Shown here one piece after another: positions 59,948 through 64,000 of a stretch of 64,000 nucleotides of DNA; position 1 is the first letter of the stretch; each line of letters opens with the position of its first letter. The position numbers were made by a program, and so were the translations under genes. A model generated the notes under the pieces. That model worked only from the letters and a program-made list of their open reading frames with translations, was not told the DNA's origin and searched no databases. Source of the stretch: Bradyrhizobium sp. OK095 (GTDB lineage: Bacteria; Pseudomonadota; Alphaproteobacteria; Rhizobiales; Xanthobacteraceae); contig NZ_FOBX01000008.1 in NCBI RefSeq assembly GCF_900109945.1, forward strand, positions 124,001 to 188,000. The letters are read 5' to 3'.

Positions 59948-60040
59948 TTGCGAGCGCAGCGAGCCTCGAAGGGCGAAGGCCCGGATGCATCTCGGCCGCG
60001 TATCCTTCGAGGCTCGCTGCGCGAGCGCCTCAGGATGACG
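59948..60040. repeat. Palindromic intergenic repeat (GCGAGCGCAGCGAGCCTCGAAGG type)
   Basis: GCGAGCGCAGCGAGCCTCGA and TCGAGGCTCGCTGCGCGAGC are inverted arms around a non-repeated centre. Together with the preceding repeat it fills the gap 59731-60084, which holds no gene. Confidence 0.75.
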
Positions 60041-60084
60041 GGATCAAGAGCGGCGCGGAATCGATGGAAGCTTAAGCCAGTCGC

Positions 60085-61092
60085 CTAATGCGACCGCGCC
60101 AGACAGAACGCCACGACCTGCTCCAGCGCGCTCTTCATCGGTGACGACGGGAACAGCGCCAGCGCGTCGACGGCCATGGCGCCGTAGTGGTGGGCGCGGC
60201 TGATTGTGTCTTCGAGCGCACGGTGCTTGTTCATCAACCCGATGGCGTGGTCGAGATCGCTGTCGCCGATCTCGCCGCGCTCGAGCGCCTTGATCCAGAA
60301 CGCGCGTTCGGTATCGTTGCCGCGGCGGAAGGCGAGCACGACCGGCAGGGTGATCTTGCCCTCGCGAAAGTCGTCGCCGGTGTTCTTGCCGAGTTTTGCG
60401 CTCTTGCCGCCATAGTCGAGCACGTCGTCGACCAGCTGGAAGGCGATGCCGAGATTCATGCCGACTGAGCGGCAGGCGGTCTGCTCGGCCTTGGGGCGGT
60501 TGGCGATCACAGGGCCGACCTCGCAGGCGGCCGCGAACAGCTCGGCGGTCTTGCCGCGGATCACGGCGAGATATTCGTCCTCGGTGGTCGCGGTGTTCTT
60601 GGCGGCGGCAAGCTGCATCACCTCACCCTCGGCGATGGTGGCGGCGGCGGCCGACAGGATGTCGAGCGCGCGGAGCGAACCGACCTCGACCATCATGCGG
60701 AAAGCTTGTCCCAGCAGGAAGTCGCCGACCAGCACGCTCGCCTCGTTGCCCCAGAGCATCCGCGCCGACAGTTTTCCGCGGCGCATCTCGCTCTCGTCGA
60801 CGACGTCGTCGTGCAGGAGCGTGGCGGTGTGCATGAACTCGACGCTGGCAGCTAACTTGATGTGGCCGTCGCCGGTGTAGCCGGCGAGATTGGCCATGGC
60901 GAGCGTCAGCATCGGGCGCAGACGCTTGCCGCCGGAGGAGATGAGGTGGTTGGCGACCTCCGGGATCATGGTCACATCAGACCCGGTCCGCGACAGGATC
61001 GTGGCGTTGACGCGCTCCATGTCACCGGCGACAAGGGCAACCAGCTGTTCGATCGACGCGCCGGGAGTTTCGAAAGGTACGATGACGGCCAC
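60085..61092 (-). CDS. Polyprenyl diphosphate synthase (octa/decaprenyl type)
   Basis: A 335-residue trans-prenyltransferase with both aspartate-rich motifs: LLHDDVVDESEMRR near residue 97 and QLVDDVLDYGGK near 220. GGKRLRPML is the conserved first region. In alphaproteobacteria this enzyme makes the long side chain of ubiquinone, which the bc1 complex and ETF-QO in this window use. The start is GTG at 61092, because GGAGA lies seven bases upstream; the longer frame extends into the divergent gene. It is divergent from the DUF2007 gene. Confidence 0.93.
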   Translation of the reverse strand: MAVIVPFETPGASIEQLVALVAGDMERVNATILSRTGSDVTMIPEVANHLISSGGKRLRPMLTLAMANLAGYTGDGHIKLAASVEFMHTATLLHDDVVDESEMRRGKLSARMLWGNEASVLVGDFLLGQAFRMMVEVGSLRALDILSAAAATIAEGEVMQLAAAKNTATTEDEYLAVIRGKTAELFAAACEVGPVIANRPKAEQTACRSVGMNLGIAFQLVDDVLDYGGKSAKLGKNTGDDFREGKITLPVVLAFRRGNDTERAFWIKALERGEIGDSDLDHAIGLMNKHRALEDTISRAHHYGAMAVDALALFPSSPMKSALEQVVAFCLARSH

Positions 61093-61225
61093 GCCGGTCT
61101 CCAATATTTGCCCCGGAGGGGCTATTCTGATGGAAATACAATAGAAACTGGCAGCGGATGCGGCAAGGCCTGCGGAACCATTGATATTTGCCCCTTTAGC
61201 CCCCTTCAGGCAGGAGACCTCAGTT

Positions 61226-61453
61226 TTGCGTGAACTGGTTCGAACCAACGATATGGTGCTGGTGTCGGCGATCGGCGCGCTGCTCGACGGCGCCAACATC
61301 CACCATTTGGTGCTGGATCAGAACATGAGCATCATCGAGGGCTCGCTCGGCATTTTGCCGCGGCGGATCCTGGTCCATGAGGACGATGCCCAGGAGGCGC
61401 GGGCGCTCCTCACCGAGGCCGGTCTCAGCCACGAACTGCGCGGCGATGATTGA
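61226..61453 (+). CDS. DUF2007 domain small protein
   Basis: A 75-residue protein with a DUF2007 domain: LRELVRTNDMVLVSAIGALL, then DQNMSIIEGSLGILPRRILVH and DDAQEARALLTEAGL. The fold resembles PII-like or ACT-like signal transducers, but the function is unproven. The start is TTG at 61226, as AGGAGA lies about eight bases upstream; an ATG at 61253 is a fallback. Its stop overlaps the start of the following methyltransferase gene, so the two are translationally coupled. Confidence 0.82.
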   Translation: MRELVRTNDMVLVSAIGALLDGANIHHLVLDQNMSIIEGSLGILPRRILVHEDDAQEARALLTEAGLSHELRGDD

Positions 61454-62213
61454 GGCGCTGACAGATATCACCGAGGACGCCTTTCTCGGCGGGCAGTTGC
61501 GGCTGAAGCAGAAGCGGAGTGGCCATCGCGCTGGCCATGACGCCATCCTGCTCGCGGCGGCGACGGAGGCGCGGGCAGGCGATCGCGTGGTCGATCTCGG
61601 TGCCGGCGTCGGCACCGCCGGGCTGGCGCTCGGCCGGCGCGTCGCCGGTATCGGGCTGAGCCTGGTCGAGATCGATCCGGAACTGGCGGAACTCGCGCGC
61701 GCCAATGCGGTGGCCAACGCGATCGCCGCCGAGGTGATGGTGCTCGACGTCGCGGCCGATGCGCAGGCGTTCGCGGTACATGGGCTCGGGCCCGACAGTG
61801 TCGACGTTGTGCTGACTAACCCGCCCTTCAACGATCCCGCCCGCCATCGCGGTTCGCCGGACCAGATGCGTCAAAGCGCGCATGTGGCAACGGAGGAGAC
61901 GCTGCATGCGTGGGTGCATACAGCGCGGCGCATTCTTCGATCGAATGGCACGCTGACATTGATCTGGCGCGCAGATGGGATCACGGAGGTTTTGGCAGCG
62001 CTGTCACGCGGCTTCGGGAGTCTCGCGATCCTGCCGGTTCACGGCGAGGCGGGACGGCCCGCGATCCGCGTGCTGGTGCGCGCCATCAAAGGCGGCCGGG
62101 CTCCGACGCGATTGTTGCCGGGGCTCATGCTCAACGATGAGTCACGCGTGCCTAAAAAAGAGGTGACGGATATTCTGGAGGGACGAGCGGTTCTACCCCT
62201 GGTGGAACCGTGA
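61446..62213 (+). CDS. TrmN6-like N6-adenine methyltransferase
   Basis: A 255-residue Rossmann-fold methyltransferase resembling TrmN6 (YfiC), which methylates A37 of tRNA-Val. Motif I is VVDLGAGVGTAGLAL near residue 48; motif IV is VVLTNPPFND, the N6-adenine-type NPPF; HRAGHDAILLAAAT precedes motif I as in relatives. The C-terminal part has HGEAGRPAIRVLVRAIKGG. The RNA target is inferred, not shown. The ATG at 61446 lies within the end of the DUF2007 gene. Confidence 0.85.
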   Translation: MIEALTDITEDAFLGGQLRLKQKRSGHRAGHDAILLAAATEARAGDRVVDLGAGVGTAGLALGRRVAGIGLSLVEIDPELAELARANAVANAIAAEVMVLDVAADAQAFAVHGLGPDSVDVVLTNPPFNDPARHRGSPDQMRQSAHVATEETLHAWVHTARRILRSNGTLTLIWRADGITEVLAALSRGFGSLAILPVHGEAGRPAIRVLVRAIKGGRAPTRLLPGLMLNDESRVPKKEVTDILEGRAVLPLVEP

Positions 62214-62217
62214 TGAC

Positions 62218-62316
62218 CTACTGCGGAAGCGATTCCGACTGCTGTTCTTGCGGGGACGTCAAGCGGATCGCCATGAACAGCGCACCGATCAGCAGCATCA
62301 GCAGATAGATCTTCAT
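62218..62316 (-). CDS. Small membrane peptide, 32 residues
   Basis: On the minus strand an ATG at 62316 follows a strong GGAGGAAATGCC ribosome binding site. The product has one hydrophobic helix at residues 3-18 (IYLLMLLIGALFMAIR) and a short Gln/Ser-rich polar tail, ending at a TAG at 62218. The design fits the many single-helix small proteins of bacterial inner membranes. No function is known. It sits between the TrmN6-like gene (convergent) and the S49 peptidase gene (divergent). Confidence 0.6.
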   Translation of the reverse strand: MKIYLLMLLIGALFMAIRLTSPQEQQSESLPQ

Positions 62317-62429
62317 GGCATTTCCTCCGCTGCTTCATTGCAGCTTCCCAACGGGAAAACTGCAAAACACGTTCCAGGCACTTCCAATGACACTCGCGTG
62401 ATAAGAAATGATTAACCAGAGGTAACGGC

Positions 62430-63338
62430 ATGGCCGAACAATTGAACGATTCCCAGAGTTCCGGCTGGGCCGATAAGCTCATGCGCTATCTGCCGGCGCG
62501 CTTCCGCCCCGGTACGGCCGTCGTGCCGGTGGTGCGACTCTCCGGCGTGATCGGTGCGGTGACGCCGCTGCGCCCAGGCATGTCGCTCGCGGGCGTCGCG
62601 CGCGTGCTGGAACGGGCGTTTTCATATCGGAACGCCAAGGCGGTGGCGCTGGTGATCAATTCACCCGGCGGCTCGCCGGTGCAGTCGCGCCAGATCTATC
62701 TGCGCATCAAGCAGCTCGCGGCAGAGAAGAAGCTGCCGGTGCTCGTGTTCGTCGAGGACGTCGCGGCCTCCGGCGGCTACATGATCGCCTGTGCCGGCGA
62801 CGAGATCATCTGCGATCCCTCTTCGATCCTCGGCTCGATCGGCGTGGTCGGCGGCAGCTTTGGTTTCCAGGAGGCGATCAAGCGGCTCGGCATCGAGCGG
62901 CGCCTCTACACGGCCGGCACGCATAAGGCGATGCTCGATCCGTTCCTGCCCGAGAACCCTGATGATGTCGCCAAGCTGAAGGCGCTTCAGCGCGAGATCC
63001 ACCAGATCTTCATTGCGCTGGTGAAGGAGAGCCGCGGCGCACGCCTCAAGGGCGCCGACGACACGCTGTTCACGGGCGAATACTGGGCCGGCGAGAGTTC
63101 GATCGCGCTGGGGCTCGCCGACAGCATCGGCGATCTCCGCTCAACTCTTCGTGGCCGCTACGGCGAGAAGGTTCTCACCCCCGTGATTGCCCAGCCGACC
63201 GGTCTGCTGTCCAGCCTTTTGGGGCGGAAATCGCCCGGCGCGGGGCAGCTTTCGGCCATGGAATCAATGGTCGGCCTGCCGGACGAGCTGATCTCGGCGG
63301 TCGAGACGCGGGCGATTTGGGCGAAATTCGGGTTCTAG
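62430..63338 (+). CDS. S49-family signal peptide peptidase-like protease
   Basis: A 302-residue protein of peptidase family S49 (SppA/SohB type). VALVINSPGGSPVQSRQIYLRI in parts forms the oxyanion strand; the Ser nucleophile is in VAASGGYMIACAGDEI near residue 115 and the general-base Lys in AGTHKAMLDPF near 165, the Ser-Lys pair of short SppA proteins. No N-terminal membrane helix is evident, unlike canonical SppA, so it may be cytoplasmic or peripheral. An AGAGGTAAC sequence precedes the ATG. Confidence 0.9.
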   Translation: MAEQLNDSQSSGWADKLMRYLPARFRPGTAVVPVVRLSGVIGAVTPLRPGMSLAGVARVLERAFSYRNAKAVALVINSPGGSPVQSRQIYLRIKQLAAEKKLPVLVFVEDVAASGGYMIACAGDEIICDPSSILGSIGVVGGSFGFQEAIKRLGIERRLYTAGTHKAMLDPFLPENPDDVAKLKALQREIHQIFIALVKESRGARLKGADDTLFTGEYWAGESSIALGLADSIGDLRSTLRGRYGEKVLTPVIAQPTGLLSSLLGRKSPGAGQLSAMESMVGLPDELISAVETRAIWAKFGF

Positions 63339-63442
63339 GCGGAGCCCGCCCGCGCCATTTGGTCCGGGCCGAGCCAATTGCGGCCCGGCCCCGACTGCGC
63401 AAGAATGCGCGTGGGGGCTGAGCACTCAACAAGGATCGACAG

Positions 63443-63634
63443 ATGCCGCCGTTCGTCGCATTCGCGGGCGTCCTGGGCGGGCTTGCCGTGGTCCGCTGGG
63501 CCTACAAGACCGCTGTCCGGATCAACCAGGAGCTGGAGGAGATGCGCCTCTCGCGCGTCGCCGAGGCCGCCCATATGGGGAATATCCAGACGCTGAAGCG
63601 TGATCCGAATACCGGTTCGTACCGGCCGGGTTAG
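63443..63634 (+). CDS. Small hypothetical protein with N-terminal hydrophobic segment
   Basis: A 63-residue protein: a hydrophobic N-terminus (MPPFVAFAGVLGGLAVVRWAY) followed by a charged helix (INQELEEMRLSRVAEAAH) and a polar tail with KRDPNTGSYRPG. The RDPxTGxYRP ending recurs in small proteobacterial proteins, which suggests it is genuinely expressed. No function is known. It is preceded by CAAGGA and followed by a palindromic repeat before glyQ. Confidence 0.7.
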   Translation: MPPFVAFAGVLGGLAVVRWAYKTAVRINQELEEMRLSRVAEAAHMGNIQTLKRDPNTGSYRPG

Positions 63635-63644
63635 CGACCACACG

Positions 63645-63730
63645 CGTCATGGCCGGGCTTGTCCCGGCCATCCACGGCTTTGGCGCCCCACGAAGAACGT
63701 GGATGCCCGGGACAAGCCCGGGCACGACGG
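63645..63730. repeat. Palindromic intergenic repeat (TCATGGCCGGGCTTGTCCCGG type)
   Basis: CATGGCCGGGCTTGTCCCGG and CCGGGACAAGCCCGGGCACG are inverted arms, with CATCCACG/CGTGGATG inside. It lies between the small protein gene and glyQ. Confidence 0.8.
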
Positions 63731-63828
63731 AGGTTGGGTCCTCTCCCAGCCCCCTTTGCCTTGATTCCCACCCCCGCCGTCGATACGGTCCCGCGCGATT
63801 CAACCCCCCGCGAGAGCCCGATCTGACG

Positions 63829-64000
63829 ATGGACGCTTCATTGCCCGCCCATATGCGCCCGGAACGCTCGTTCCAGGGTTTTATCCTCGCGCTCCAGACC
63901 TTCTGGGCCGAGCAGGGATGCGTCATCCTGCAGCCCTACGACATGGAGATGGGCGCAGGCACCTTCCATCCGGCGACCACGCTGCGCGCGCTCGGGCCAA
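63829..64000 (+). CDS. glyQ: Glycyl-tRNA synthetase alpha subunit, partial
   Basis: The frame runs from an ATG at 63829 to the window edge without a stop (57 codons). After a nine-residue lead it reads MRPERSFQGFILALQTFWAE, then GCVILQPYDMEMGAGTFHPA, which is the conserved N-terminus of GlyQ, the class II alpha chain that charges tRNA-Gly with GlyS. The ATG at 63853 is an alternative start. GAGAG lies upstream of the first ATG. Confidence 0.96.
   Translation, partial: MDASLPAHMRPERSFQGFILALQTFWAEQGCVILQPYDMEMGAGTFHPATTLRALGP

Noticed and set aside
62413..62427. Possible CtrA site TTAACCAGAGGTAAC before the S49 peptidase
   Set aside because: The second half-site is off by one base in spacing and lacks TTAA, unlike the ccrM box.

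Overview
The window looks like chromosomal core sequence of a GC-rich alphaproteobacterium, most likely Bradyrhizobium or a very close relative. The best markers are a Rieske gene followed by one gene for a fused cytochrome b / cytochrome c1 precursor (the fbcFH arrangement), a fused trpE(G) behind a trpL attenuator, a CcrM methyltransferase, a bacteriophytochrome with an HWE kinase, and many palindromic intergenic repeats of the type scattered through Bradyrhizobium genomes. I see no prophage, integron, CRISPR array, rRNA or tRNA gene, and no intact insertion sequence. The coding content is almost gapless and mostly housekeeping.

Layout. 1-3 kb: an unknown membrane protein cut by the left edge, a TauD-type dioxygenase and a DUF2158 protein. 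3-6.3 kb (minus strand): queE-queD-hemF-HAD phosphatase, tightly coupled, preceded by a TrmL-type tRNA methyltransferase. 6.5-9.2 kb: petA(fbcF)-fbcH for the cytochrome bc1 complex, closed by a strong terminator. 9.3-13.1 kb: dienelactone hydrolase, a small antitoxin-like protein, trpL attenuator, trpE(G), apt. 13-23.7 kb (minus): GIY-YIG protein, two P-loop ATPases, M48 protease with LemA, an Rsm22-like protein, smc, a DsbA-like oxidoreductase, a DciA-like DUF721 protein and a higBA toxin-antitoxin pair. 23.8-29.3 kb: mutY, thioesterase, flavin monooxygenase, GST, a divergent LysR/NTF2-like pair, DUF1127 protein. 29.4-34.9 kb: heme oxygenase, bacteriophytochrome kinase, chemoreceptor. 34.9-42.5 kb: GST, membrane protein, ccrM, zinc metallopeptidase, moaB, MarR-GNAT fusion, glycosyltransferase, RMD1-family protein. 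42.7-46.2 kb (minus): phosphoketolase-acetate kinase operon. 46.4-57.9 kb: radical SAM protein, VOC protein, rnhB, GT39-like protein, UDG, ETF-QO, TPR protein, ispE, hydrolase, LysE exporter. 58-64 kb: HxlR regulator with a ketoacyl synthase, polyprenyl diphosphate synthase, DUF2007 protein, TrmN6-like methyltransferase, a 32-residue membrane peptide, S49 peptidase, a small membrane protein and the start of glyQ.

The window's interest is largely regulatory. Six control regions can be read from the bases: a complete trp attenuator with a 15-codon leader peptide; a consensus FixK/FNR box placed for class II activation of the phosphoketolase-acetate kinase operon, suggesting induction at low oxygen; an EcfG-type general-stress promoter before the heme oxygenase-phytochrome operon; a near-consensus CtrA box plus two adjacent GANTC sites before ccrM; and perfect or near-perfect dyads before higBA, the MarR-GNAT gene and the HxlR gene.

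No wholly new defence or mobile system is evident. The least explained items are the tandem ATPase pair at 13.5-15.0 kb, the uracil-DNA glycosylase lacking two expected iron-sulfur cysteines, the inverted-repeat element at 1.0-1.1 kb, and a 22-bp motif found identically at 3.0 and 46.4 kb.
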